From Paraburkholderia terricola (lineage in GTDB: Bacteria; Pseudomonadota; Gammaproteobacteria; Burkholderiales; Burkholderiaceae), in contig NZ_FRAB01000016.1 of the NCBI RefSeq assembly GCF_900142195.1, forward strand, positions 62,001 through 126,000: a stretch of 64,000 bases of DNA, given 5' to 3'. How positions within the stretch are numbered: position 1 is the stretch's first letter; each line of letters starts with the position of its first letter. Under the pieces are notes generated by a model. That model worked only from the letters and a program-made list of their open reading frames with translations. It did no database searches and was not told the origin of the DNA. The translations under genes were made by a program, and so were the position numbers. Shown here one piece after another: positions 50,782 to 59,192 of this stretch.

Positions 50782-52185
50782 ATGAGAACCATCGACAACA
50801 TCATGGGGGACCGCAGCAGCGCCGGTGTCTCCGGCCCTGTGACCCGGGGCTCGATCATCGCGCGTCTCGAGCGCCTGCCGAGGAACGCGATGCAGGTGCG
50901 CGCGCGGATTCTGATCGGGCTCGCGACATTCTTCGACGGCTTCGACGTGATCGCGATCGCGGCCACGCTGCCGGTCCTGATCGCGAAGTGGCATCTGACG
51001 CCGTGGGAAATCGGCTTTCTGATCGGCTCCGGGTCGGTCGGCCAATTGCTCGGTGCGTTCCTGTTTCCGTGGTACGCCGAGCGCAAGGGCCGCGTGCGCG
51101 CGATTGCATTGAGCTCGGGGATCATCGGCATCACCAGTATTGCGTGCGGTTTCGCGCCGACCTTCGCGGCGTTCGTGGCGTTGCGCGTGATTCAAGGCGT
51201 GGGACTCGGCGGCGAATTGCCGGTGGCCGCGACGTACATCAACGAGATCAGCCGTGCGCATGGCCGTGGGCGTTTCGTGCTGTTGTACGAGATCGTGTTT
51301 CCGGTGGGCCTGCTGGCTTCCAATGCGTTGGGTGCGTGGATCGTGCCGCGTTTTGGTTGGCAAGCCATGTACTGGATCGGCGGCATGCCGTTGATTCTGT
51401 TCTTCGTATTGCGCAAGCTGGTGCCGGAATCGCCGCGCTGGCTCGCCGAGCGCGAACGCATGACCGATGCCGACGCCGCCGTGCACGCGTTCGAACGCAC
51501 CGCGAAAGGACCGCTGCCGCCGGTGACCCATTCCGCCGAATTCGAAGCAATGGCGAATCGCCATCCGAAGCGCCGCATGCGCGATCTGTTCGGCCCGGCT
51601 TATTTGAAGCGCACGCTGGCGGTGGCGATGCTGTGGATTACCTGCGGGTTCATTCAATACGGTCTCTCGACGTGGCTGCCGACGATCTATCGCACGGTTT
51701 ATCACGCGCCGCTGCAACTGGCGCTGAATCTGGCGGTGGCGGCTTCGGTGCTGGGCGTGCTGGGTTCGCTGACTTGCGCGTTGCTGGTCGATAAGGTGGG
51801 GCGCAAGCCGATCATCAACCTGTCGTTCCTTGCGTGCACGCTTTCGTTGCTGCTGGCAGGCGTGTTTCATGAATCGTCGGTGTATGTGGTCGCGACGTTC
51901 TGTGCGTTTTCGTTGGGCTTTCTCGCTTGCGGCTTTATCACGGCTTATGTGTACACGCCGGAGTTGTATCCGACCAGTATCCGAGCGACGGGCTGCGGTA
52001 TCGGCGGCGCGTGGCTGAAGGTGGCGGCGATCTTCGCGCCGGCCATCGTGTCGAAGACGATGATCGGCGGCAATTTGCAGGTGGCGTTTTATGTTCTGGC
52101 GGCGGTGCCTTTTCTTGCCGCGGTGGTGGTGCACTTTCTTGGGATCGAGACCAAGGGCAAGGTGTTGGAGCAGTTGGAGGCTTGA
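50782..52185 (+). CDS. MFS transporter, aromatic-acid/H+ symporter type (467 aa)
   Basis: Twelve hydrophobic segments are visible, with the typical cytoplasmic loop motif F-P-W-Y-A-E-R-K-G-R between helices 2 and 3 and a second V-D-K-V-G-R-K-P in the repeat. The acidic F-D-G-F-D-V-I-A of helix 1 is characteristic of aromatic acid/proton symporters. It is the last gene of the cluster and would import the pathway's substrate. The ATG at 50782 has a weak GGGACA upstream. A loosely paired hairpin follows at about 52217. Confidence 0.88.
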   Translation: MRTIDNIMGDRSSAGVSGPVTRGSIIARLERLPRNAMQVRARILIGLATFFDGFDVIAIAATLPVLIAKWHLTPWEIGFLIGSGSVGQLLGAFLFPWYAERKGRVRAIALSSGIIGITSIACGFAPTFAAFVALRVIQGVGLGGELPVAATYINEISRAHGRGRFVLLYEIVFPVGLLASNALGAWIVPRFGWQAMYWIGGMPLILFFVLRKLVPESPRWLAERERMTDADAAVHAFERTAKGPLPPVTHSAEFEAMANRHPKRRMRDLFGPAYLKRTLAVAMLWITCGFIQYGLSTWLPTIYRTVYHAPLQLALNLAVAASVLGVLGSLTCALLVDKVGRKPIINLSFLACTLSLLLAGVFHESSVYVVATFCAFSLGFLACGFITAYVYTPELYPTSIRATGCGIGGAWLKVAAIFAPAIVSKTMIGGNLQVAFYVLAAVPFLAAVVVHFLGIETKGKVLEQLEA

Positions 52186-52216
52186 TGCTTTCGGCGCGAA
52201 GGCGTTGGTGGTGAAC

Positions 52217-52259
52217 TGCGCCCCAAAGATCGGATCGGTGTTCGACTTTTGGGGTGCGG
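52217..52259. terminator. Possible terminator after the MFS gene
   Basis: GCGCCCCAAA and TTTGGGGTGC can pair (one G-T) around a 23-nt loop, beginning about 30 nt after the MFS stop and just before the convergent acetyltransferase. The long loop and absent T-tract make it weak. Confidence 0.4.
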
Positions 52260-52264
52260 GTCAA

Positions 52265-52726
52265 TCACAACCCCTTCCGATAAATCACAAACCCCGACCG
52301 TTCAGCAACCTGGTCATAAAGCTTCATCGCCGTCTGATTGGTCTCATGCGTCTGCCAGTACACGCGTTGCGCACCGTCGGCCTTCGCCCGCGCATACACC
52401 GCTTCGATCAGCGCGCGGCCGATACCTTTGCCGCGCTCGGTTTCAAGCGTATAGAGATCTTGCAGATAACAGGTCGGTCCCGCCATCGTCGTGTGACGGT
52501 GATACAGAAAATGCACGAGGCCGAGCAATTGGCCGTTGCGTTCGGCGACCATCGCGTGCATCGGCTCATAACCGTCGAAGAAACGGCCCCACGTAATCAG
52601 CGTGATCTCGCGCGGCAATGCGGTTTCGCCGGAGCGTCCATAGAACGCGTTGTAAGCGTCCCAGAGCGGGAGCCATGCGTCGAAGTCGTCGGGCGTGGCG
52701 GGGCGGATTTGAATCGTGTCGGACAT
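52265..52726 (-). CDS. GNAT-family N-acetyltransferase (153 aa)
   Basis: The acetyl-CoA-binding segment R-G-K-G-I-G-R-A-L-I-E follows the beta strand L-Q-D-L-Y-T-L. The N-terminus, I-R-P-A-T-P-D-D-F, and the C-terminal R-S-G-F-V-I-Y-R-K are family-typical. The enzyme transfers an acetyl group to an amine; the acceptor is unknown. It is convergent with the catabolic cluster and not part of it. The ATG at 52726 lies after a low-complexity upstream region. Confidence 0.87.
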   Translation of the reverse strand: MSDTIQIRPATPDDFDAWLPLWDAYNAFYGRSGETALPREITLITWGRFFDGYEPMHAMVAERNGQLLGLVHFLYHRHTTMAGPTCYLQDLYTLETERGKGIGRALIEAVYARAKADGAQRVYWQTHETNQTAMKLYDQVAERSGFVIYRKGL

Positions 52727-53050
52727 CAGCGCGGTTCCTTGTGGGTGATGGTGGCGGGCAGCCGCCGCATGCTTCTGCCAAGGGCGAATTGAGCGGGCGC
52801 AGACGTAGACGGTCGCGCTCAACGCCTCCTTGCGCCCTTCAGCGCCTTCCCGCCTGGCGGTATCCAGGCGATGGCTTTAGCTCCGACAGCATAAGAAATT
52901 TGCGGCGCTATTGTTAGCTCCAGCATGTGCTGGAAACTTGGAGCCACTATCGCCGGGGTTCACGCTCAACTACGCGGGCATCGAGCCGCACAAAGCGCAT
53001 GCGTTTCGCGGTACGCCGACTGATCCGCCAACACGCCCCGCCACCATGAC
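52727..53050. other. Intergenic region with no supported gene
   Basis: About 324 bases between two minus-strand genes. A loose inverted repeat (GCTCCA and TGGAGC) lies near 52916-52945. No coding sequence or clear regulatory element is seen. Confidence 0.35.
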
Positions 53051-54154
53051 CTAAACCCTCTCCGCTCTCAACCACCGCGCGAGCATCGCATCATCACCCG
53101 TCTCCAAGGCCTGCGCGACGCGCCTTCCCACCGCCGCGCCGAATTTATAACCGTGGCCCGAGCATGCCGACACCACCAGCGTATTGCCGATGCGTTTCGA
53201 AAAGAAGCGTTTGTCCGCCGTAAAGGTGTACGCGCAGGTTTTCACTTCGGCAACGGTATATTCGTCGATCCGACTGAACGGCGGCGCAAAGAGCCTAAGC
53301 AAGCTGTCGCCCTCGCCGGGCCTCGCCACACGATCGACGTCAGGGTCCGGCGCACGCACCTTATGCACGCCGGCGCCGATTTTCAAACCGACGCCATCGA
53401 CGGGCGGCAGCACATAGCCGTCGCTATCGCCGCCAATATCGACGATCGCCGGCGCATTCGACCACGCGTCCTCCAGATCCGCGGGCGGTTCCAGATAAGC
53501 GACGGCATTGCGATAGGTCACGAGTTCTTCCGCAAGCTCCGGGAACAGTTGCAGCGTCCAGGCACCGGCAGCGACCACGAGCCGGTCGGCGCGCACCACG
53601 GTCTCATCGTCGAGCCGCACGCAAGCGCCATGCGGATCGACGGAAAGCGCCTTGACGCGCATGCGAATATCGGCGCCGCGCATCTTCAGCCACGCTTTCA
53701 TATCGCGCGCGATGCGTTCGCTAAAGAGCACGCCGCCTTCGCGATCGAGGTAGCCGTAGCGAAACGTCTCGGGGTCGAGAAAAGGATAACGCTCGGCTGC
53801 TTCACGCGGTTCGAGCCGTTCGTATTCGAATTCCATCCGGTCGAGGCCGGCGCGGCATCGTTCGGCGCCATCGCCCGCGTATTGCGAAATGCCGAGCACG
53901 CCGCAATTCGCATAGTGGGACACGCCCAGGTCGTTCCACACCAGATCCCAACTATCGAATGCCTCGGCGAGGTTGCGCGCATAACCATCGGCATCGCCAT
54001 ATGCACGGCGGATCATGCGATGCCGGTCGCCCGACGCGGCGAGCGGATTGGGAATCGAGCCTTGCTCGATCAGCGTGACGTCGTGTCCGAGTTTTGCGAG
54101 CGACCACGCCGTGCTCAAGCCGGCGATGCCCGCGCCTACGATTGTCACTCGCAT
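53051..54154 (-). CDS. DAO-fold FAD-dependent amine oxidase, SolA-like (367 aa)
   Basis: The Rossmann FAD loop G-A-G-I-A-G-L-S-T-A begins at residue 7, followed by the D-V-T-L-I-E strand. The later V-V-A-A-G-A-W and S-G-H-G-Y-K-F-G are typical of the sarcosine/N-methyl amino acid oxidase group. It would oxidise an N-methylated or secondary amine, releasing peroxide; the substrate is unknown. It is a single gene, with no heteromeric sarcosine oxidase partners nearby. Confidence 0.85.
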   Translation of the reverse strand: MRVTIVGAGIAGLSTAWSLAKLGHDVTLIEQGSIPNPLAASGDRHRMIRRAYGDADGYARNLAEAFDSWDLVWNDLGVSHYANCGVLGISQYAGDGAERCRAGLDRMEFEYERLEPREAAERYPFLDPETFRYGYLDREGGVLFSERIARDMKAWLKMRGADIRMRVKALSVDPHGACVRLDDETVVRADRLVVAAGAWTLQLFPELAEELVTYRNAVAYLEPPADLEDAWSNAPAIVDIGGDSDGYVLPPVDGVGLKIGAGVHKVRAPDPDVDRVARPGEGDSLLRLFAPPFSRIDEYTVAEVKTCAYTFTADKRFFSKRIGNTLVVSACSGHGYKFGAAVGRRVAQALETGDDAMLARWLRAERV

Positions 54155-54301
54155 ACCAGCTCCCCCGAGTCGATGGTTCCGGGTCAGAGTCTAGCAGCGG
54201 AAAATAAAGAATCGGTGCGCGTTCGTGCGAATCGGCACTCGAATGAACCAGCCTGGTGCAAACACCAATCGGGCAGGCGGTGGTCTCCGCGCGCCGCCGT
54301 G

Positions 54302-54505
54302 TCAGTGCTTGCGATTCGAACCGTGGCGCAGTTGGTCGCGCACTTTCTTCGCCGCGAAGAGCGGCACGTAATCGAACACGCGGGCGTCGTGCCGATAGTC
54401 GGCGAGCGTGTCCGCGTACATCTTCGAGACGGTTTCCGGGGGCGTGTCGGTTTCCTCGGCGATGCTTTTCACCACTTCGTCAACGTTAGGCTCGGGTTGT
54501 GACAT
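54302..54505 (-). CDS. DUF3562 family small protein (67 aa)
   Basis: The product has the family pattern V-V-K-S-I-A-E-E-T, then V-S-K-M-Y, then D-Y-V-P-L-F-A-A-K-K-V-R. This is a short helical protein common in Burkholderia, of unknown function. GGAGAAG lies about 5 nt upstream of the ATG at 54505. Positive charge at the C-terminus could allow nucleic-acid contact, but this is speculative. It is an isolated gene. Confidence 0.75.
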   Translation of the reverse strand: MSQPEPNVDEVVKSIAEETDTPPETVSKMYADTLADYRHDARVFDYVPLFAAKKVRDQLRHGSNRKH

Positions 54506-54681
54506 AGGACTTCTCCACGCAAGGGAGGCGGGTTGGACACCAGGACGCTCGGACACCAGCAGTCATTAGAGGATGCGATCGGCGGCGATGCAAATTGAAT
54601 CGGTCTATCGCAGGACTCATTCCACAGAGATTTTTGTCTTGCAGTGCGGCAAACGCGCGAGCCACGCGGTGACGCGGAAAA

Positions 54682-55746
54682 TCAATGGGTGTGACGATGA
54701 TGTATGTCAGGGAAATGCGCATGCGTGTGCGTAATCGGTGCATGCCGATGCGGATGGCTGTGCGGCTCTTTGCCGTCCCAGGCGAAGTCGTGCTCATGCT
54801 GATGATGCGCGTCGTGCCGATGCCGATGCGTGTGATCCAGCGCGTGATGCGTGTGCGGATGCTCGTGCCGTTCGCGGATATGCAACCAGACGCCCAGCGT
54901 CATGAGCGCGGCGGCGACCCAGAATAGCGGCGGCGGCATGTCCGGCCACAGCAGCCACGACAAGGTCACGCCGAACAGCGGCGCGACCGAGAAATAGGCG
55001 CCGGTACGCGCGGTGCCGAGATTGCGCAGCGCGACGACGAACAGCACGAGGCTCACGCCATAGCCCGCGAAACCGGTCAGCATCGCGAGCGCGAGGGTCG
55101 GGACATTCGGCCAGGCGGCGCCAAGTGAGAGCGCAAGCGCGACGTTGACCGAACCGGCCACGAGTCCTTTCACGCAGGCAATGAACATCGCATCGTGGGT
55201 GGACACCTTGCGGGTGAGATTGTTGTCGACGGCCCAGCACGCGCATGCGCCGGCCAGCAGCAGCGTGCCGGGCGGCAGTCCGGCCGCGCCCGGCTGCCAC
55301 GACAGCGCCACACCGCCCGCGACGATCGCGGCCATGCCGAGGAACACCTGCACGTCGACGTTCTCGCGGAACACGATCCACGCGATCAGCGCGGTAAAGA
55401 CGCCTTCGAGGTTCAGCAGCAGCGAGCCGGTGGCGGCCGGCGTGGTTTGCAGACCCAGCATCAGCAGGGCCGGCCCCGCGACGCCGCCCGCCACGATCGC
55501 GCCGGCGAGCCACGGTACTTCGCGCAATGGAAAATGCCCACCATCGCTCCGCCGCGCGGCGGCGCTTGCCTTGAGCCGGCGCGCCAGGATCACCGCGGCG
55601 AGACCGATGCCGCTGCCCAGGTAGAAAAGGCCGGCGAGCGGAAACGGCGACAGCGAGCCGAGCAGCGCCTTGGCGAGCGGGGTAGTCGCGCCGAACAGGG
55701 CGGCGGCGAGCAAGGCGGTGAAGGCGGCGTTGGAACGGCTAGGCAT
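54682..55746 (-). CDS. EamA-family transporter with histidine-rich C-terminal tail (354 aa)
   Basis: Residues 1 to about 288 form ten hydrophobic helices of an EamA/DMT permease with two internal repeats. After the last helix the protein continues for about 66 residues in which 25 are histidine, interspersed with Asp, Thr and Arg. Such tails are typical of metal-handling proteins, and are uncommon on EamA transporters. The tail should be cytoplasmic or periplasmic depending on topology. Metal binding or metal-dependent regulation is an inference. Confidence 0.85.
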   Translation of the reverse strand: MPSRSNAAFTALLAAALFGATTPLAKALLGSLSPFPLAGLFYLGSGIGLAAVILARRLKASAAARRSDGGHFPLREVPWLAGAIVAGGVAGPALLMLGLQTTPAATGSLLLNLEGVFTALIAWIVFRENVDVQVFLGMAAIVAGGVALSWQPGAAGLPPGTLLLAGACACWAVDNNLTRKVSTHDAMFIACVKGLVAGSVNVALALSLGAAWPNVPTLALAMLTGFAGYGVSLVLFVVALRNLGTARTGAYFSVAPLFGVTLSWLLWPDMPPPLFWVAAALMTLGVWLHIRERHEHPHTHHALDHTHRHRHDAHHQHEHDFAWDGKEPHSHPHRHAPITHTHAHFPDIHHRHTH

Positions 55747-56036
55747 AAGCGGACGATTCGAGTGGAAACGGGCGATGCCGACACCATACCGCTATCCCGG
55801 GGGCGATGCCTGGCGCTCCCGCGCCGGGCGACCAGAGCGCGCCGCGGCGCGCGTTCGTGGCGGCGCGCAAAGCGGCAGGCCGACGCGCTCCCGCCAGCAG
55901 CAGGCGCGGCCAAGGCTGGCCCGCGCGGTCCGCATCGACCCCATGCCGCTTCCGGTTCGAGTAGACTGTGCGACGATGCCGCCCGCGACTAGCAGGGCGG
56001 CAACCTTCTATCCGCTCGTGCACGGAGGCTCCGTTT

Positions 56037-57275
56037 ATGCATGCTGTTCCCCCGCTCGAACAAGATGCGGTCGATGCACCGGCTGACGCGACGCTCGCTC
56101 ATGCGGCCGCGCCGAATTCCACCCACGCACCCGCGAACGCCCACGCGCCGGGTCAGGCGGCCAATCAGGCGCCGGTGCGCGATCTGCGCCGCGTCGGTAT
56201 TCACCCTGACTATTGGTATCCGCTCGCGTGGTCGCATGAGGTGAAGCGAGGCAAGACGCATGGCGTCACGTTCGCCGGCGATCCGATCGTGCTGGCGCGC
56301 ACCGAGGGCGGCAAGGTGTTCGCGCTGGAAGACCGCTGCGCGCATCGTCAGGTGCCGTTGCATCAGGGCGTGGTGGATGGCGAGTCGATTCGCTGCGGCT
56401 ATCACGGCTGGACCTACGACTGCTCGGGCAAGTGCATCGACGTGCCGTATCTGGGCCGCGAGCGTCTGCCGAACGGCGTGCGTTCCTATCCATGCCGCGA
56501 AGTCGAGGGGCTGATTTTCGTGTTCCCCGGCAATGCCGAACTGGCCGATGAAAGGCCGCTGCCCGCGTTCGGCTCGGTGTCGGACAAGAAGTACAAGACG
56601 CGCCGTTTCGGCCGTCCGGTGAATTGCCACTACTCGTTCATGCACGAGAACCTGATGGACATGAACCATCAGTTCCTGCATCGCCGGCAAATGGGGCAGA
56701 TGCGCGCGCGTTCGTTGGGGCGGCGTCACGGCGACGGTTGGGTCGAGGTCGATTACACGTTTGCGCGCATGGCCGGCCAGCAGCCGATCGGCGAGGCGAT
56801 CGTATTCGGCCAGAGCCGCAAGACCGGCGGCGACAACGACAAGGACGTCATGACGATCCGCACCGAGTATCCGTATCAGACGCTGCAAATCCGCACGTCG
56901 GAGCAGACGCTGGTGATGGATTTGTGGATCGTCTACGTGCCGCTCGATCGCGAGCAGCGCACCAATCGCACGTTCGGGCTGCTGTCGATCCGCAAGCCGG
57001 GGATTCCCGGTGTGCTGAATCTCGCGTGGCCGTTGCTCGTGTGGTTCACCGAGCGCATCTTCAAGGAAGACCGCGAGATCGTCGAAGCCGAACAGCGCGC
57101 GCACGATTTACAGGGCGCCGACTGGAATCACGAGGTGTTTCCGGTTATCAACGAACTGCGGGCTTTGCTGCGCGAGCGCGGCGCGCCGGATCAACGGGTG
57201 GGCGCCGGCACCGGCGACACCGCCGTGATTCGCTTCTGGGATTCGCGTCAGGGCAGTCCGCTGGCGAAAAGCTGA
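56037..57275 (+). CDS. Second Rieske oxygenase alpha subunit (412 aa)
   Basis: The Rieske domain has C-A-H-R (Cys101, His103) and C-G-Y-H-G-W (Cys120, His123). The catalytic iron site is N-L-M-D-M-N-H-Q-F-L-H. It is a distinct branch from the enzyme at 39471, with an Ala/Pro/His-rich N-terminal 45 residues. CACGGAGG precedes the ATG at 56037. No dedicated reductase or ferredoxin lies next to it, but a rubredoxin-like protein follows 430 nt downstream and may donate electrons (inference). The substrate is unknown. Confidence 0.87.
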   Translation: MHAVPPLEQDAVDAPADATLAHAAAPNSTHAPANAHAPGQAANQAPVRDLRRVGIHPDYWYPLAWSHEVKRGKTHGVTFAGDPIVLARTEGGKVFALEDRCAHRQVPLHQGVVDGESIRCGYHGWTYDCSGKCIDVPYLGRERLPNGVRSYPCREVEGLIFVFPGNAELADERPLPAFGSVSDKKYKTRRFGRPVNCHYSFMHENLMDMNHQFLHRRQMGQMRARSLGRRHGDGWVEVDYTFARMAGQQPIGEAIVFGQSRKTGGDNDKDVMTIRTEYPYQTLQIRTSEQTLVMDLWIVYVPLDREQRTNRTFGLLSIRKPGIPGVLNLAWPLLVWFTERIFKEDREIVEAEQRAHDLQGADWNHEVFPVINELRALLRERGAPDQRVGAGTGDTAVIRFWDSRQGSPLAKS

Positions 57276-57527
57276 TAGGTGGTTTCGGCGCCGCGGGCCG
57301 CGGCGCCACGCCAATGCAATGAATAGCGGCAATCGCGCATAAGCGAACGTCAGCGAACTTTGCACCGCGACGAATTAATCCATCTCCGCTCGGTAGGCAA
57401 TCGGCCACCTTCGGCCACCTTCGGGCAGCGATAATGGCCTCTGATGCGTGAAGGTTTGCGCCATTCGACATCCGCAAGCCGCGCGCCCGTGTACCATTTC
57501 GCTTTTCCTCATTTTCAAGAACACCTC

Positions 57528-57644
57528 GTGACGACGCAACACATCCCCACCGCCTCCCGCAAATCCCTCACTCTGCTGCAAGTGCTCGGCATCATCGGCG
57601 CCGCCGGCCTGATTGCTTCCATCCTGCTGAATCAGCTGCTCTAG
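57528..57644 (+). CDS. Small single-span membrane peptide (38 aa)
   Basis: A GTG start at 57528 opens a short frame with a hydrophilic N-terminus (T-T-Q-H-I-P-T-A-S-R-K-S) and one strong hydrophobic helix (L-L-Q-V-L-G-I-I-G-A-A-G-L-I-A-S-I-L-L). It is likely an inner-membrane peptide. A longer frame from 57444 lacks a good start. The ribosome-binding site (AAGAACACC) is weak. It lies between the Rieske oxygenase and the rubredoxin, so it may be an accessory, but this is unproven. Confidence 0.5.
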   Translation: MTTQHIPTASRKSLTLLQVLGIIGAAGLIASILLNQLL

Positions 57645-57703
57645 TCCACGCTTAAGACGCACGCCGGCACGCGCTGCCGGCTTCATCGCTATTCCGATTT
57701 GCC

Positions 57704-58120
57704 ATGTACAAGAAGGGCGTAGCCGTCGAGATCCAGTTTTCCCCCGAGCGGCTCAACGACGGCGCCGGCGATCCCTACTGGATCGATCTGACGCGGGCCG
57801 AAGCGCAGCGGTTGCTGCAGAGCTTGCAAGCGCGCCTTGCGGAAAGTGGCGCGGGCACTGCCGCGCCGCTCGTGGTGAGCCTCGATGAGACGCCCGCATC
57901 GCAAGCAGCCGATGCGCCGGATGCAGCGGGCGAAACCGCAGCCTCGGCGGATGACTTCAAGCAATGGGTCTGTGTGATCTGCGGCTGGGTCTACGATGAA
58001 GCCGCGGGCTTGCCCGATGAAGGCATCGCGCCCGGCACGCGCTGGGCGGATGTTCCGGCCGACTGGCGCTGCCCGCTCTGCGACGTGGGCAAGGAAGATT
58101 TCGCGCTGGTCGAGTTTTGA
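57704..58120 (+). CDS. Rubredoxin with N-terminal extension (138 aa)
   Basis: The C-terminal 50 residues are a rubredoxin: C-V-I-C-G-W-V-Y-D-E (Cys90, Cys93) and C-P-L-C-D-V-G-K-E-D-F (Cys123, Cys126) coordinate one iron. About 80 residues precede it, with a folded-looking V-E-I-Q-F-S-P-E-R-L segment and an Ala-rich linker. Stand-alone rubredoxins are about 55 residues, so the extension is unusual. It lies downstream of the Rieske oxygenase on the same strand and may act as its electron donor. Confidence 0.88.
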   Translation: MYKKGVAVEIQFSPERLNDGAGDPYWIDLTRAEAQRLLQSLQARLAESGAGTAAPLVVSLDETPASQAADAPDAAGETAASADDFKQWVCVICGWVYDEAAGLPDEGIAPGTRWADVPADWRCPLCDVGKEDFALVEF

Positions 58121-58152
58121 ACTCGACCAACATAAGGCATTAAAGCCGGCAC

Positions 58153-59073
58153 TCACCGCGCCCGCACGGTGCGCGTGTACGACGCAATCATCGTCGCCAG
58201 TTCCTGCGCGGCGGGCGTGAGCGGAATGGCCGCGCGTTGCAGCAGGCACACGTTCTGTTCGACCGCGCGCTCGCGCACATCGATCGACGTGAGCGTGCTT
58301 GCGAACGGCCCGCGTTTCGCGACGACCGACGCTTCCAGCGACAGGCAATCCGTCGCGCCTACTAGATGCAGCGTCTCGTACAAACCTTCCACGGTCGCGA
58401 CGATTTTCGGCGGCGGCAGGCCGTGGCTTTCAAACAGATGACTGAGCCGGTTGATTTGCGGATCGTCCGTGAGATTCGGCGAGCGCGTCGCCGCCCACGT
58501 GCAATCGACCAGTTCGGCCAGCGACGTCGCACCGGCTTTCGGATGACCCTGGCGGCAAACGATCACCGGATCCGACGCATAAAGCGGCGTCACCGACAGA
58601 TCGGCCGTATCGGTGTGCTTCGACACCAGCGCGACCGCGAAGTCGAGCGAGCCTTCGCGAATCCACGAGATCATCATCCGCGAGGTGCCGGTACGCAGAT
58701 GCACCGCGACCCGCTCGAAGCGTGAGCGAAATTCCATCAGCACCGGCGCGAACGCGTCGACCAGCGGCTCGGTGGTCATGCCGAAGGTGACCTCGCCGAT
58801 GTAGTCGCCACGCAATTGCCGCACTTCCTGCTCCGCACGCTCGCATTCGCCGATGATGGCGCCGGCCCGCTGCAACAGGCGCTGGCCGAGCGCGGTCAAC
58901 GCGATGCCGCGATTCGTGCGCGTGAACAAGGTCGCGCCCAGCATCGATTCCAGGTTCTGCAATTGCTGCGTGATGCCGCTCTGCGCGATGCCGAGCGCTC
59001 GCGACGCCGCGCGGATGCTGCCGTGCTCGGCAATGGCGGTGAACGCGCGCAGTTGGGAAATCGTCAGCGCCAT
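58153..59073 (-). CDS. LysR-family transcriptional regulator (306 aa)
   Basis: The N-terminal winged HTH (L-R-A-F-T-A-I-A-E-H-G-S-I-R-A-A-S-R-A) occupies about residues 1-60 and the ligand domain with type-2 periplasmic-binding fold follows. The start at 59073 (M-A-L-T-I-S-Q-L-R-A-F) gives the usual length. It is divergent from the solute-binding protein gene with about 120 nt between starts, so it probably controls that unit. The inducer is unknown. Confidence 0.9.
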   Translation of the reverse strand: MALTISQLRAFTAIAEHGSIRAASRALGIAQSGITQQLQNLESMLGATLFTRTNRGIALTALGQRLLQRAGAIIGECERAEQEVRQLRGDYIGEVTFGMTTEPLVDAFAPVLMEFRSRFERVAVHLRTGTSRMMISWIREGSLDFAVALVSKHTDTADLSVTPLYASDPVIVCRQGHPKAGATSLAELVDCTWAATRSPNLTDDPQINRLSHLFESHGLPPPKIVATVEGLYETLHLVGATDCLSLEASVVAKRGPFASTLTSIDVRERAVEQNVCLLQRAAIPLTPAAQELATMIASYTRTVRAR

Positions 59074-59192
59074 GAAAGCTTCTGTTGGTGATCGGGAAAG
59101 GTGATCATGATAGTCCGGATGGGACTGTTTCAAAGCGCGGGTGCGGCATAGGATCGGTTTGTCGTCCTCCACCCCATCCACTTTTCCCGTCC

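Noticed and set aside
57401..57422. Repeated GGCCACCTTC unit
   Set aside because: Only two copies in an intergenic interval, which is too little to call a repeat feature.
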